DNA of 64,000 nt, from positions 124,001 through 188,000 of the forward strand of contig NZ_CP045201.1 in NCBI RefSeq assembly GCF_014899185.1. Reading direction: 5' to 3'. Of the stretch, positions 34,766 to 44,626 are shown one piece after another. The translations under genes and the position numbers were made by a program. The notes under the pieces were generated by a model. The model saw nothing but the letters and a program-made list of their open reading frames with translations. It was not told the DNA's origin and did no database searches. Numbering within the stretch: the stretch's first letter is position 1; every line of letters starts with the position of its first letter. The stretch is from Pseudooceanicola spongiae. Lineage in GTDB: Bacteria > Pseudomonadota > Alphaproteobacteria > Rhodobacterales > Rhodobacteraceae.

Positions 34766-35530
34766 ATGAGCATCAAGCTTGCTTTTACCGCCAGTCGTGG
34801 CCCGTCGGCGCAGGCGGCGCGCAAGAGCCTGACCGCGCGGTTCGGCTCCGTTCCCGAAAGTGAAGCCGATGTGATCGTGGCGCTTGGCGGTGATGGCTTC
34901 ATGCTGGCGACGCTGCATCGCACGACAAACCTGCGCGCGCCGGTCTACGGGATGAATCGCGGCACGGTCGGGTTTCTGATGAACGACTATTCCGAAGAGG
35001 ATCTGGTCGAGCGTCTGACCGCCGCCGAGGAAGAGGTCATCAACCCGCTTGAGATGCGCGCCACCCGCGCCGATGGTAAAATCCAGACCGCGCTGGCCAT
35101 CAACGAGGTGTCGCTGCTGCGTGCGGGCCCGCAGGCCGCCAAACTGCGGATCACCGTTGATGGCCGCGTGCGGCTGGACGAACTGGTCTGTGACGGAGCG
35201 CTGATCGCAACACCTGCAGGCTCGACTGCCTATAACTATTCCGCGCACGGCCCGATCCTGCCCATCGGGTCGGACGTTCTGGCGCTGACAGCGATTGCGC
35301 CGTTTCGCCCGCGCCGCTGGCGCGGTGCCCTACTGCGCAAGACCGCCGTCATCCGCTTTGACGTGCTGGAACCTGAAAAGCGCCCCGTCATGGCCGATGC
35401 CGACAGCCGCCGCTCGGTCACCAACGTGCTGTCTGTTGAGGTCAGTTCGGCCTCGGATGTCCGGCACAATATCCTCTTCGATCCCGGCCACGGGCTGGAG
35501 GAACGGCTGATCCAGGAGCAATTCGTCTGA
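34766..35530 (+). CDS. nadK: NAD kinase
   Basis: NAD kinase phosphorylates NAD to NADP. It has 254 residues from the ATG at 34766 (MSIKLAFTASRG). The open frame extends upstream without similarity. The signature GGDG appears in IVALGGDGFML, the conserved NE motif is in LAINEVSLLRAG, and the Gly-rich TPAGSTAYNYSAHGPI follows. The protein is short, as is usual for alphaproteobacterial NAD kinases. It is monocistronic by spacing. Confidence 0.95.
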   Translation: MSIKLAFTASRGPSAQAARKSLTARFGSVPESEADVIVALGGDGFMLATLHRTTNLRAPVYGMNRGTVGFLMNDYSEEDLVERLTAAEEEVINPLEMRATRADGKIQTALAINEVSLLRAGPQAAKLRITVDGRVRLDELVCDGALIATPAGSTAYNYSAHGPILPIGSDVLALTAIAPFRPRRWRGALLRKTAVIRFDVLEPEKRPVMADADSRRSVTNVLSVEVSSASDVRHNILFDPGHGLEERLIQEQFV

Positions 35531-35599
35531 GGAGAGGCCTGCGCGCTCAGCAGGGTGGCAGATCTTCGCCAATCCTACGGCGCACTTTTTCGGGGTAGT

Positions 35600-35625
35600 G
35601 GAACCGGGACGCCTGTGGCCACGTT
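35600..35625 (+). promoter_or_regulatory. EcfG-type general stress promoter of the CsbD gene
   Basis: GGAAC at 35600-35604 and CGTT at 35622-35625 are separated by exactly 17 bases, matching the known alphaproteobacterial sigma-EcfG consensus GGAAC-N16/17-CGTT. The element lies 52 bases before the CsbD start. CsbD-type genes are common members of EcfG regulons. Confidence 0.75.
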
Positions 35626-35677
35626 TTGTCTGTGAAGGATGCAGCAGCATCCAGAAACTCAGATGGAGGATACTCTT

Positions 35678-35875
35678 ATGAACTGGGATCGCATTGAAGG
35701 TAACTGGAAGCAATTCAAAGGTTCGGCCCAAGAGAACTGGGGCAAGCTGACCAATGACGACGTCGATGTCGTCGCGGGCAAGCGCCAGCAACTGGTCGGC
35801 AAGATCCAGGAACGCTATGGCATCGAAAAAGACGAAGCCGAGCGTCAGGTCGACGAATTCATGGCCAAACACTGA
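35678..35875 (+). CDS. CsbD family stress-response protein
   Basis: This small 65-residue hydrophilic protein starts MNWDRIEGNWKQFKGSAQEN, the CsbD family signature, and ends with a helical YGIEKDEAERQVDEF. Family members accumulate under general stress; their molecular role is unknown. The start at 35678 has GGAGGA eight bases upstream. An EcfG-like promoter lies in front and a strong terminator behind, so it is a self-contained stress gene. Confidence 0.93.
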   Translation: MNWDRIEGNWKQFKGSAQENWGKLTNDDVDVVAGKRQQLVGKIQERYGIEKDEAERQVDEFMAKH

Positions 35876-35897
35876 TCTTTTCAGTGTTGAGTGGAAG

Positions 35898-35923
35898 GGG
35901 CGGCTCTCAGGAGCCGCCCTTTC
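35898..35923. terminator. Terminator after the CsbD gene
   Basis: GGGCGGCTC (35898-35906) and GAGCCGCCC (35911-35919) form a nine-pair stem with a TCAG loop, followed by TTTCT. It lies between the convergent ends of the CsbD gene and prpE. Confidence 0.85.
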
Positions 35924-35929
35924 TGCATG

Positions 35930-37834
35930 TCACGCTGGGTGCTTTTGCTTGGCATAGCCAAGGCTTTGCAGCGCCAGGCGGATCTCATCAAGCACGGCCG
36001 GGTCATCAATGGTGGCGGGCAGTTTGAACTCCTCCGCGTCCGCGATCTTGACCATCGTCGCACGCAGGATCTTGCCAGAGCGCGTCTTGGGAAGGCGATC
36101 CACCACCACCGCCAGCTTGAAGGCCGCAACCGGGCCGATGCGGTCACGCACCATGGTGACGCATTCGCGCACGATCTCCTCATACGGGCGGTTCACCCCC
36201 TTCGAGAGGCAGACAAACCCGAGTGGAAGTTGCCCTTTCAGCGGGTCGGACACACCGATGACGGCGGTTTCGGCCACGTCCGGGTGGCTCGCGAGGATTT
36301 CCTCCATCGCGCCTGTCGACAGACGGTGCCCTGCGACGTTGATGACATCATCGGTGCGCGCCATGATGTAGACATAGCCGTCCTCGTCGATCATCCCGGC
36401 GTCGCCCGTCTCGTAATAGCCGGGGAAGTGCGTCAGGTAGCTTGAGCGGAACCGCGCCTCGGCCTGCCAGAGCGTCGGTAAAGTGCCGGGGGGCAGGGGC
36501 AGCTTGATGGCAATCGCGCCGAGCTGGCCGGCGGGCATGGGCTGACCCGCCTCATCCAGCACCTGCACATCGTACCCGGGCATCGGAACGGAGGGCGAGC
36601 CGAGCTTGAACGGTAGCGGTTCGATCCCCATCGGGTTGGCGGCAACGGGCCAGCCGGTTTCGGTCTGCCACCAATGGTCGATCACCGGCTTGCCCAGCTT
36701 TTCCTGTGCCCAGATCAGCGTGTCGGGATCGGCCCTCTCACCCGCGAGGTAGACGTTCTTGAGGCAGCTGAGGTCATACTTGCGCACATATTCGCCCTCC
36801 GGATCCTCGCGTTTGACGGCGCGAAAGGCGGTGGGGGCGGTGAAGAAACTCTTGACCTTGTGCTCGGAGATCACCCGCCAGAAGGTACCCGCGTCCGGTG
36901 TGCCAATCGGCTTGCCCTCAAACACGATGGTGGTGTTGCCATGCACCAGCGGCCCGTAGCAGATATAGCTGTGCCCGACGACCCAACCGACATCGGAGGC
37001 CGCCCAGAATACATCACCGGGGTCGACGTCGTAGACGTTCTGCATTGACCATTCCAGCGCCACCAGATGCCCGGCGGTGTGGCGCACGACGCCCTTTGGC
37101 TGGCCGGTGGTGCCGGAGGTATAGAGGATATAGGCCGGATGATTGCCCTCGACGGGCAGGCAGTCGACCGGCTGAATGCCATACTGAAAGCCGTGCCAGT
37201 TCACGTCACGCCCCGGGATCAGCTGAGCCACTTCCTGTTCACGCTGATAGATCACGCAGAAATCGGGCTTGTGCTTCGCCAGATCAATCGCCCCGTCGAG
37301 CAGAGGTTTGTAGTGCACGGTGCGCCCAGGCTCCAACCCGCAGGAGGCGGCGATGATCGCCTTGGGCTGGCAATCGTCGATCCTCACCGCCAATTCGTTC
37401 GCGGCAAAGCCGCCGAAGACAACCGAATGCACCGCGCCGATGCGCGCACAGGCCAGCATCGCCTCGATCGCCTCAGGGATCATCGGCATGTAGATGATGA
37501 CTCGGTCGCCCTTTTCCACGCCTTTGGCGCGCAGGGCCCCGGCAAGGGTGGCAACGCGGTTGCGCAGCTCGACATAGGAAATTTCGCGCTTGGTGTGGGT
37601 GATCGGGCTGTCGTAGATGATGGCCGTCTGCTCCCCCCGGCCATTTTCGACATGGCGGTCGACGGCGTTCCAGCAGGCGTTGACCATCCCGTCCGAGTAC
37701 CACTCATAGAGCGGCGCGTTTTCGTCATACAGGGCCTTGCTCGGCTTGCGGTCCCAGTCGATGGCGTCGGCGGCCTGCATCCAGAATGCCTCCGGATCCG
37801 CAGCCCAAGCGGCATAGACGTCTTTGTAACCCAT
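35930..37834 (-). CDS. prpE: Propionate--CoA ligase
   Basis: This ANL-superfamily enzyme activates propionate (or acetate) to its CoA ester through an acyl-AMP. It has 634 residues. The P-loop motif is YTSGTTGQPKGVVRHT. The adenylate motif is DHWWQTETGW, the hinge Asp region is YYETGDAGMIDEDGYV, and the reactive Lys that can be acetylated lies in KTRSGKILRATM. PrpE-type features such as YLAGERADPDTLIWAQ separate it from Acs. An SD-like GGAGGA precedes the start. Paired TTTGCAAA-type sites lie upstream, consistent with propionyl-CoA control. No other propionate genes are in the window. Confidence 0.92.
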   Translation of the reverse strand: MGYKDVYAAWAADPEAFWMQAADAIDWDRKPSKALYDENAPLYEWYSDGMVNACWNAVDRHVENGRGEQTAIIYDSPITHTKREISYVELRNRVATLAGALRAKGVEKGDRVIIYMPMIPEAIEAMLACARIGAVHSVVFGGFAANELAVRIDDCQPKAIIAASCGLEPGRTVHYKPLLDGAIDLAKHKPDFCVIYQREQEVAQLIPGRDVNWHGFQYGIQPVDCLPVEGNHPAYILYTSGTTGQPKGVVRHTAGHLVALEWSMQNVYDVDPGDVFWAASDVGWVVGHSYICYGPLVHGNTTIVFEGKPIGTPDAGTFWRVISEHKVKSFFTAPTAFRAVKREDPEGEYVRKYDLSCLKNVYLAGERADPDTLIWAQEKLGKPVIDHWWQTETGWPVAANPMGIEPLPFKLGSPSVPMPGYDVQVLDEAGQPMPAGQLGAIAIKLPLPPGTLPTLWQAEARFRSSYLTHFPGYYETGDAGMIDEDGYVYIMARTDDVINVAGHRLSTGAMEEILASHPDVAETAVIGVSDPLKGQLPLGFVCLSKGVNRPYEEIVRECVTMVRDRIGPVAAFKLAVVVDRLPKTRSGKILRATMVKIADAEEFKLPATIDDPAVLDEIRLALQSLGYAKQKHPA

Positions 37835-37976
37835 AAGATCCTCCTCCTTGACCTTGGCAACCTGCAGTTGCCTCGGGTACCCAATGAGGTACGGGAGCGA
37901 GTGCCCTCAGGGCAAGAATGGAATGCGGATCTGTACGGCTACGCGCGAAAAACTTGCGTGTTCAGCGGGATCTGGC

Positions 37977-38051
37977 CTGCAAAACTTTGCAAATTTTCCG
38001 AAGTTTTCATGAATGATGTGAAGGTTGGGCGACTTTGCAAAGTCTGCAAAA
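37977..38051. promoter_or_regulatory. Paired TTTGCAAA-type sites upstream of prpE (ScfR/RamB-family operators)
   Basis: Two clusters are visible. The first is CTGCAAAACTTTGCAAA at 37977-37993, with a perfect TTTGCAAA at 37986-37993. The second is CTTTGCAAAGTCTGCAAAA at 38033-38051, with TTTGCAAA at 38034-38041. They lie 140-220 bases upstream of the prpE start. Short-chain fatty acyl-CoA regulators of the RamB/PccR group recognise TTTGCAAA-based sites in related bacteria, and prpE is a plausible target. The regulator gene is not in the window. Confidence 0.6.
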
Positions 38052-38077
38052 CCTGTCTCCGGGACATAGCTTTGCGG

Positions 38078-38104
38078 GGTGCGCCACCTGACAGGCGGCG
38101 CACC
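38078..38104 (-). terminator. Hairpin after maeB
   Basis: GGTGCGCC (38078-38085) and GGCGCACC (38097-38104) form a perfect eight-pair stem, with a possible inner CCTG/CAGG extension. It lies nine bases beyond the maeB stop. There is no T tract on the minus strand, so it may be a factor-dependent or processing hairpin. Confidence 0.5.
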
Positions 38105-38112
38105 TTGGTTGA

Positions 38113-40395
38113 TCAGCCGTAGTGGGCGACCGGGGTGCCGGCAATTGCGGCCATGTTCAGCAGGCCGCGCGCAGTGGTCGAGGCGCTGACGATATGGGCG
38201 CAGTTGCGCATCCCCATCAGGATCGGCCCGACTTCCAGCCCGCCGCCCTTCATCTTGAGGATGTTGCGCACGCCGGATGCTGTATCGGCATGGCCGAAGA
38301 CCAGCACGTTGGCAGCCCCTTCAAGACGCGAGTCGGGGAACACTTCATGACGCAGTTTTGCGTCCAGTGCGGTGTCCACGTTCATCTCGCCCTCGTACAT
38401 GAAGTCGCGCGGTGCGGAATCGAGGATGTCCATGGCGAGGCGCATGCGAATGGCGGCCTCGGTATCCTGATTGCCGAACTGAGAGCGGCTGCAGAGCGCG
38501 ATCTTCGGCGTCAGGCCAAAGCGCTTGACGTGACGCGCCGCGCCGATGGCGGCCTCTGCGATCTGCTGAGGGCTCGGCTCGGGGTTGATATGCGTGTCGG
38601 TCAGGAACAGCGGGCCGTCTTCAAGGATCATCATCGACAGGGCACCTGTGGCCTGACGGTCCGGGCTGCCGAGAACCTGTGTGACATAGTTCAGGTGCCA
38701 GCGGTATTCGCCGAACATGCCGCAGATCAGGCTGTCGGCCTCTTCACGGTGCACCATGATCGCGCCGATGGCGGTGGTGTTGGTGCGCATGATGGCGCGC
38801 GCGACCTCGGGCGTGACACCGCGACGGGCCATCAGTTTGTGATAGGTCATCCAGTAGTCGCGGTAGCGCGGATCGTTTTCCGGGTTCACGACATGGAAAT
38901 CGACGCCCGGCTTGATCTTGAGGCCGGCGCGGGTGCAGCGGGATTCGATGACCTCGGGGCGACCGATCAGGATCGGCTGCTCGGTGGTTTCTTCAAGGAT
39001 CGCCTGGGCGGCACGCAGGACGCGCTCGTCCTCACCTTCTGCAAAGACGATGCGGCGCGAGGCGGTTTGCGCGGCCTCGAAGACCGGACGCATCAGCATG
39101 GCCGATTTGAAGACTGAGGAATTCAGCTTGGCCTTGTAGGCGGCAAGGTCGTCAATCGGCAGCGTCGCCACGCCGCTTTCCATCGCGGCCTTGGCCACGG
39201 CAGAGGAGACGATGCCAGACAGGCGCGGATCGAAGGGCTTGGGGATCAGGTAATCGGTGCCGAAGGTCAGACGCTCGCCCTGATAGGCGGCGGCGGCCTC
39301 GGCGCTGGTGGTGGCGCGGGCGAGGGCGGCGATGCCTTCGATGCAGGCGATCTTCATCTCGTCGTTGATCTCGGTCGCGCCGACGTCAAGCGCGCCGCGG
39401 AAGATGAACGGAAAGCACAGGACGTTGTTGACCTGGTTCGGGAAGTCGCTGCGCCCTGTGGCGATGATCGCATCGGGGGCAACGGCACGGGCGAGGTCGG
39501 GCATGATCTCCGGCGTCGGGTTGGCAAGGGCGAAGATGATCGGCTGCTTCTTGGTCATCCGGCCGACTTGTTCTGCGGTCAGAACGCCGGGACCGGAGAG
39601 GCCCAGGAAAAGGTCCGCACCGTCGATCACATCATCCAGTGTGCGCAGGTCGCTCTTCTGCGCGAAGGCGGATTTGTGCGGGTTCATATCCTCGTTGCGG
39701 CCCTCGTGGACCAGCCCGTGGATGTCGCAGAGCCAGATATTCTCGCGCTTGACGCCCAGCTTGACGAGCATGTTCAGGCAGGCGATCCCGGCAGCGCCGC
39801 CACCGGTCGAGACGATCTTGATGTCCTCGAATTTCTTGTTGGCGACGCGCAGGGCGTTGGTCGCCGCCGCGCCGACGACGATGGCGGTGCCGTGCTGGTC
39901 GTCGTGAAACACGGGGATATTCATCCGCTCGCGGCAGATCTTTTCCACGATGAAACAGTCGGGGGCCTTGATGTCTTCTAGATTGATGGCCCCGAACGTC
40001 GGCTCAAGCGCGCAGACGATATCTGCCAGCTTTTCCGGATCGCTCTCGTTCAGCTCGATGTCGAAGCAATCGATACCGGCGAACTTCTTGAAGAGGACCG
40101 CCTTGCCCTCCATCACGGGCTTGGAGGCCAGTGCGCCAATGTTGCCGAGGCCAAGCACGGCAGTCCCGTTTGATACGACAGCGACAAGGTTACCGCGCGA
40201 CGTGTAGCGCGATGCGGCCTTGGGGTCTGCCTTGATCTCAAGGCAGGCCTCGGCGACGCCGGGCGAATAGGCCAGGCTGAGGTCGCGGCCATTGGCCAGC
40301 GGCTTGGTTGCGCGGACCTCCAGCTTACCGGGTTTGGGGAATTCGTGATAGGCCAGCGCTGCATCGCGAAGCGTGGTCTTGTCGGTATCGGACAT
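38113..40395 (-). CDS. maeB: NADP-dependent malic enzyme with phosphotransacetylase-like domain
   Basis: MaeB decarboxylates malate to pyruvate with production of NADPH. It has 760 residues from the ATG at 40395. Residues ~1-430 are the malic enzyme domains, with KVSTGG-type Rossmann sequence ([17 protein letters not shown]), [12 protein letters not shown] and [16 protein letters not shown] sequence ([15 protein letters not shown]). The C-terminal ~330 residues are a phosphotransacetylase-like domain (SGVATLPI to the end) that is usually regulatory and binds acetyl-CoA. The longer frame up to 40590 has no family similarity. The gene is alone, with a palindrome in its upstream region. Confidence 0.95.
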   Translation of the reverse strand: MSDTDKTTLRDAALAYHEFPKPGKLEVRATKPLANGRDLSLAYSPGVAEACLEIKADPKAASRYTSRGNLVAVVSNGTAVLGLGNIGALASKPVMEGKAVLFKKFAGIDCFDIELNESDPEKLADIVCALEPTFGAINLEDIKAPDCFIVEKICRERMNIPVFHDDQHGTAIVVGAAATNALRVANKKFEDIKIVSTGGGAAGIACLNMLVKLGVKRENIWLCDIHGLVHEGRNEDMNPHKSAFAQKSDLRTLDDVIDGADLFLGLSGPGVLTAEQVGRMTKKQPIIFALANPTPEIMPDLARAVAPDAIIATGRSDFPNQVNNVLCFPFIFRGALDVGATEINDEMKIACIEGIAALARATTSAEAAAAYQGERLTFGTDYLIPKPFDPRLSGIVSSAVAKAAMESGVATLPIDDLAAYKAKLNSSVFKSAMLMRPVFEAAQTASRRIVFAEGEDERVLRAAQAILEETTEQPILIGRPEVIESRCTRAGLKIKPGVDFHVVNPENDPRYRDYWMTYHKLMARRGVTPEVARAIMRTNTTAIGAIMVHREEADSLICGMFGEYRWHLNYVTQVLGSPDRQATGALSMMILEDGPLFLTDTHINPEPSPQQIAEAAIGAARHVKRFGLTPKIALCSRSQFGNQDTEAAIRMRLAMDILDSAPRDFMYEGEMNVDTALDAKLRHEVFPDSRLEGAANVLVFGHADTASGVRNILKMKGGGLEVGPILMGMRNCAHIVSASTTARGLLNMAAIAGTPVAHYG

Positions 40396-40421
40396 GAGCG
40401 GCCTCATCCTCTTTGGAAGTA

Positions 40422-40435
40422 GTTTAACGCTAAAC
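40422..40435. promoter_or_regulatory. Palindrome upstream of maeB
   Basis: GTTTA (40422-40426) and TAAAC (40431-40435) flank ACGC, giving GTTTAACGCTAAAC. It lies 27 bases upstream of the maeB start. It resembles an operator dyad, but I cannot name the regulator. The rest of the 287-base gap to cdd shows no gene. Confidence 0.35.
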
Positions 40436-40682
40436 CATATCCCGGTCAGGGGGAACCCCTCGCCGGGCCCGATATTCTGGCCGCGCCGATTCATCATAGA
40501 GCGTGTTGAGGCCGCCTGAAAGCCATTCACAAGGTGGTGAAGCGTCGGGGGCCGAAAAGCCGACAGGGGGCGTTGGGTTAGCCCTTGCAAAGTGTTTCGC
40601 AGGCTTGAAGACTGCGCTGGAAACCCCGGTGTTGCGGCACCTGGGGCCTACATGACTGACTGACGCACAAGGAAACTTCCCA

Positions 40683-41075
40683 ATGGACCTGCTGAAAGCC
40701 GCCACCGCCGTGCGTGAAAACGCCTATGCGCCCTATTCCAAATTCAAGGTCGGCGCGGCAATCCGCTCGGCCTCGGGTGTGATCTACGCGGGCTGCAACG
40801 TCGAAAACGTCGCCTATCCCGAAGGAACCTGCGCCGAAGCCGGGGCGATTGCCGCCATGGTCGCCGCGGGCGAGACCGAGCTGACCGAGGTCTACGTCAT
40901 CGCCGACAGTCCCGCGCCGGTGCCGCCCTGTGGTGGCTGCCGCCAGAAGCTGGTCGAGTTCGGCAAGCCAGAGGTCAAGGTGACGATGTGCACCACGGAC
41001 GGCAAGACTTTGGAGATGACGCTGGACGAAATCCTGCCAGGGCGGTTCGTGGCGGACCATATGGCCAACACCTGA
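40683..41075 (+). CDS. cdd: Cytidine deaminase
   Basis: This enzyme deaminates cytidine and deoxycytidine to uridine and deoxyuridine. It has 130 residues, the homotetrameric short form. The zinc/proton motif is NVAYPEGTCAEAGAI (CAE) and the second zinc motif is PPCGGCRQ. The start follows an AAGGAAA ribosome site. It opens the cdd-deoA-deoB-add-upp salvage operon; one base separates its stop from deoA. Confidence 0.95.
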   Translation: MDLLKAATAVRENAYAPYSKFKVGAAIRSASGVIYAGCNVENVAYPEGTCAEAGAIAAMVAAGETELTEVYVIADSPAPVPPCGGCRQKLVEFGKPEVKVTMCTTDGKTLEMTLDEILPGRFVADHMANT

Positions 41076-41076
41076 G

Positions 41077-42387
41077 ATGACTGCGCGACGGATCATTGCC
41101 GCCCTGCGTGATGGGCGCACACCCTCGAAATCCGATCTTACGTGGTTCGCACAAGGGCTGTCGGATGGATCGGTGACGGATGCTCAGGCGGGGGCCTTTG
41201 CCATGGCCGTGCTGCTCAAGGGCATCGGAGAGGAGGGGCGGGTCGCCCTGACACTGGCGATGCGCGACAGTGGCCGGGTGCTGACCTGGGATCTGCCGGG
41301 GCCGGTGCTCGACAAGCACTCCACCGGCGGTGTCGGGGATTGCGTCAGTCTGGTGCTGGCCCCGGCGCTGGCGGCCTGCGGCGCCTATGTGCCGATGATT
41401 TCGGGCCGTGGGCTGGGCCATACCGGCGGGACGCTGGACAAGATGGAGGCGATACCTGGCGTTTCCACGCAGGTGTCCGAGGGCGCGTTTCGCCAACTGG
41501 TACGCGAGGCGGGCTGTGCCATCGTTTCGGCCAGTGCCGATATCGCCCCGGCGGATCGGCGGCTCTACGCCATCCGCGATGTCACGGCGACGGTGGAAAG
41601 CCTTGATCTGATCACGGCGTCGATCCTGTCGAAAAAGCTCGCCGCCGGGCTTCAGGGGCTGGTGCTGGACGTCAAATGCGGCTCCGGTGCCTTCATGAAA
41701 TCGCAGGGTGATGCAGCGGCGCTGGCGCGGGCACTGGTGTCGACGGCCAATGCCTCGGGTTGCCCGACGGAGGCCGTGCTGTCGGACATGAGCCAGCCTC
41801 TCGCCTCCTCGCTCGGCAACGCTCTGGAGGTCGCGGCCTCGATGCGGGTGCTCTGCGGGCAGGAGCGGGGGCGTCTGGGCGAGCTGAGCATCGCTCTCGG
41901 TGCCGGGCTGCTGCTGCAGGGCGGTTTGGTCAAGAGCGTCGAGGCGGGGGCCGAGGCGATGGAGCAGGCCCTGACAAGTGGCCGTGCGGCCGAACATTTC
42001 GGGCGCATGGTGGCGCTGATGGGCGGGCCGGTGCGCTTTACCGACGACTGGCAGCGGTTCCTGCCCGAGGCGACGGTGATCCGAGAGGTTGTCGCAGATC
42101 GGTCTGGGGTTATCGCGGCGATTGACGGAGAGGCGCTCGGCCTCGCGGTGGTCGATCTGGGCGGCGGGCGCAAGGTCGAGGGCGATGCCATCGACCCCGC
42201 CGTAGGCCTGACGGATGTGCTGCGGCTTGGGCAGCGGGTTGAGGCGGGGCAAGCCATTGCGCGGGTCCATGCCGCACGCGAGGGCAGTGCCGATGCTGCG
42301 GTGCGCGCGGTGCAGGCTGCGGTAACCATCACGGACGCGGCAGAGGCGACGCCCGGTCCGCTGATCCTGGAAAGGATCACGGGATGA
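41077..42387 (+). CDS. deoA: Thymidine phosphorylase
   Basis: DeoA splits thymidine with phosphate into thymine and deoxyribose 1-phosphate. It has 436 residues. The signature DKHSTGGVGDCVSL is intact, and the active-site region continues with MISGRGLGHTGGTLDKMEA, including the LGHTGGT stretch. The SAMD-type ILSKKLAAGLQGLVLDVKCG region is also present. The gene lies between cdd and deoB, overlapping deoB by four bases. Confidence 0.96.
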   Translation: MTARRIIAALRDGRTPSKSDLTWFAQGLSDGSVTDAQAGAFAMAVLLKGIGEEGRVALTLAMRDSGRVLTWDLPGPVLDKHSTGGVGDCVSLVLAPALAACGAYVPMISGRGLGHTGGTLDKMEAIPGVSTQVSEGAFRQLVREAGCAIVSASADIAPADRRLYAIRDVTATVESLDLITASILSKKLAAGLQGLVLDVKCGSGAFMKSQGDAAALARALVSTANASGCPTEAVLSDMSQPLASSLGNALEVAASMRVLCGQERGRLGELSIALGAGLLLQGGLVKSVEAGAEAMEQALTSGRAAEHFGRMVALMGGPVRFTDDWQRFLPEATVIREVVADRSGVIAAIDGEALGLAVVDLGGGRKVEGDAIDPAVGLTDVLRLGQRVEAGQAIARVHAAREGSADAAVRAVQAAVTITDAAEATPGPLILERITG

Positions 42388-43592
42388 GCCGCGCTTTTCT
42401 GGTGGTGATGGACTCGGTCGGGATTGGCGGCGCGCCGGATGCTGCGGATTTCTTCAACGGTGCGCGGCCTGATACCGGGTCCAACACCCTGGCGCATATT
42501 GCGCAGGCCTGCGCCGAGGGGCGGGCAGAGGAGGGGCGCAGCGGTGCTCTGCAGTTGCCGAACCTTGCCGCTCTGGGTCTGGGGGCGGCGGTCGAGCTGG
42601 CCTCTGGCACGAGCGCGCCCGGACTGCAGGCCACGCCGACCGGCCTCTGGGGCGCGGCGAGCGAGGTCAGTCCCGGCAAGGACACCCCCACCGGCCACTG
42701 GGAGCTGGCGGGCGTGCCGGTGCCCTGGGACTGGCATTATTTCCCCGACACAACGCCTGCCTTCCCAGCCGAGCTGGTGGCCGAGGTTTGCCGCCTTGCG
42801 GGCACCGACGGGATCCTTGGCAACTGCCACGCCAGCGGGACCGAGGTGATCGCCCGCCTTGGCGCGGAGCACCTGAGAACCGGCTGGCCGATTTGCTATA
42901 CCTCTGCTGACAGCGTGTTCCAGATTGCGGCGCATGAGGGCAGCTTTGGCAACGACCGCCTGCAAACGCTGGCAAAAGATCTCTCGCCCATGCTCCACGT
43001 GATGAAGGTGGGGCGGGTGATCACGCGACCTTTCGTGGGCGAGGAGGGCACGTTCACCCGCACCGCCAACCGTCGCGATTATGCCATGGCGCTGCCCAGC
43101 CCGTCGCTGTGCGACTGGGTGCAGGCGGCAGGGGGCACTGTCCACGGGGTCGGCAAGATCGGCGACATCTTCTCGATGCAGGGGATTGATGACGTGGTGA
43201 AGGGCTCTGACGCGGCGCTGATGGATCAGCTGGACCGACTGGTCGGGGAGGCCGAAGAGGGCGCGCTTACCTTCGCCAATTTCGTGGAATTCGACAGCCT
43301 CTATGGACATCGGCGTGATATTTCGGGATATGCCCGCGCGTTGGAATGGTTTGATGGCCGGATCGGCGCTGTGATCAATCGGCTGAGGCCGGGGGACATG
43401 CTGCTCTTGACGGCGGACCACGGGAATGATCCCAGCTGGTTCGGCAGCGACCACACCCGGGAACGGGTGCCGGTGCTGATTGCGGGCCTTGGGGCCGGGC
43501 CGCTGGGCCTGTGCCAGTTCACAGATGTTGCGGCCACCGTGGCGCGTCACCTTGGCGTGGCGGCGCAGGGGCCGGGAAGGAGCCTGATATGA
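42384..43592 (+). CDS. deoB: Phosphopentomutase
   Basis: DeoB moves phosphate between C1 and C5 of (deoxy)ribose, feeding salvage products into the pentose phosphate pathway. It has 402 residues of the alkaline phosphatase-like superfamily. Metal-binding motifs are VVMDSVGIGGAPDA at the start and LTADHGNDPSWFGSDHTRER near the end. The catalytic Thr region is SPGKDTPTGHWE. Its start overlaps deoA and its stop overlaps add, both as ATGA. Confidence 0.96.
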   Translation: MSRAFLVVMDSVGIGGAPDAADFFNGARPDTGSNTLAHIAQACAEGRAEEGRSGALQLPNLAALGLGAAVELASGTSAPGLQATPTGLWGAASEVSPGKDTPTGHWELAGVPVPWDWHYFPDTTPAFPAELVAEVCRLAGTDGILGNCHASGTEVIARLGAEHLRTGWPICYTSADSVFQIAAHEGSFGNDRLQTLAKDLSPMLHVMKVGRVITRPFVGEEGTFTRTANRRDYAMALPSPSLCDWVQAAGGTVHGVGKIGDIFSMQGIDDVVKGSDAALMDQLDRLVGEAEEGALTFANFVEFDSLYGHRRDISGYARALEWFDGRIGAVINRLRPGDMLLLTADHGNDPSWFGSDHTRERVPVLIAGLGAGPLGLCQFTDVAATVARHLGVAAQGPGRSLI

Positions 43593-44626
43593 GAGACCGA
43601 GAGCGAGATCGCGACTCCGACCTGGACCTGGAATTCGACGTGGCCGAGCTGCGCAAGGTGGAGCTGCACCTGCACCATGAAGGCGCCGCCCCGCCGGAGT
43701 TCATCCGTCGCATCGCGCAGGAAAAGCGCATCGACCTCGGCAAGGTTTTTGACGCCCGTGGTAACTATGCCTACACGGATTTCGTCGATTTCCTGAGGGT
43801 TTACGAGGCCGCGACCGAGGTGCTGAAAACGCCCGAGGACTACGCCCGCCTGACCACCGCTGTGCTGGAGCAATCCGCCGAGAACGGGGTGATCTATTCC
43901 GAGACCTTCCTGTCGCCGGATTTCTGTGGTGGCAGCGATGTCGGCGCGTGGAAGGAATACCTGCATGCGATCCGCGAGGCGGCGGACGCGGCAGAACGCA
44001 ATATGGGCATCGTGTTGCGTGGCGTGATCACCTGCATCCGCCACTTCGGCCCCGACAAGGCCCGTGCCACGGCTGCCTGCGCGGCCGAGACGGCGGGCGA
44101 CTGGATCGTCGGCTTCGGCATCGCCGGGGATGAGGCCAAGGGCAAGCCCAAGGACTTTTCCTATGCCTTTGATATGGCACGCGAAGCTGGCTTGCACCTG
44201 ACCGCCCACGCGGGCGAATGGGGCGGGCCGCAATCGGTGCGCGACGCGATCAATGACCTTGGCGTCAGCCGCATCGGCCATGGCGTGCGCGCGATCGAGG
44301 ATCTGGCGCTGGTCGATCAACTGGCCGAATCCGGCGTCGTGCTGGAGGTCTGCCCCGGCTCGAACGTGGCGCTGAGGGTCTATCCCGACATCGCCCGCCA
44401 TCCCATTCAGATGCTGCGCGAGCGTGGCGTCAAGGTGACCGTCTCGACCGACGATCCGCCGTTCTTTCACACCACGATGAACCGTGAATACGAGGCATTG
44501 CGCACGACCTTCAGCTGGGACAGGGAGGTCTTTGCCGAGATCGCCCGCAACTCGCTGGACGCCGCTTTCTGTGATGCCGACACCAAAGCAAAACTGGCCA
44601 AGCGCCTTGAGGAGACCCCGGCATGA
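43589..44626 (+). CDS. add: Adenosine deaminase
   Basis: Add deaminates adenosine to inosine. It has 345 residues from the ATG overlapping deoB. The zinc-binding HxH motif reads [11 protein letters not shown], followed by HAGEWGG (catalytic Glu), RIGHGVRA and the zinc Asp in STDDPPFF. The first ~20 residues ([15 protein letters not shown]) are charged low-complexity sequence beyond the usual start. A GTG at 43640 could give a more typical N-terminus, but the ATGA overlap supports the longer form. It is the fourth gene of the salvage operon. Confidence 0.92.
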   Translation: MRDRERDRDSDLDLEFDVAELRKVELHLHHEGAAPPEFIRRIAQEKRIDLGKVFDARGNYAYTDFVDFLRVYEAATEVLKTPEDYARLTTAVLEQSAENGVIYSETFLSPDFCGGSDVGAWKEYLHAIREAADAAERNMGIVLRGVITCIRHFGPDKARATAACAAETAGDWIVGFGIAGDEAKGKPKDFSYAFDMAREAGLHLTAHAGEWGGPQSVRDAINDLGVSRIGHGVRAIEDLALVDQLAESGVVLEVCPGSNVALRVYPDIARHPIQMLRERGVKVTVSTDDPPFFHTTMNREYEALRTTFSWDREVFAEIARNSLDAAFCDADTKAKLAKRLEETPA

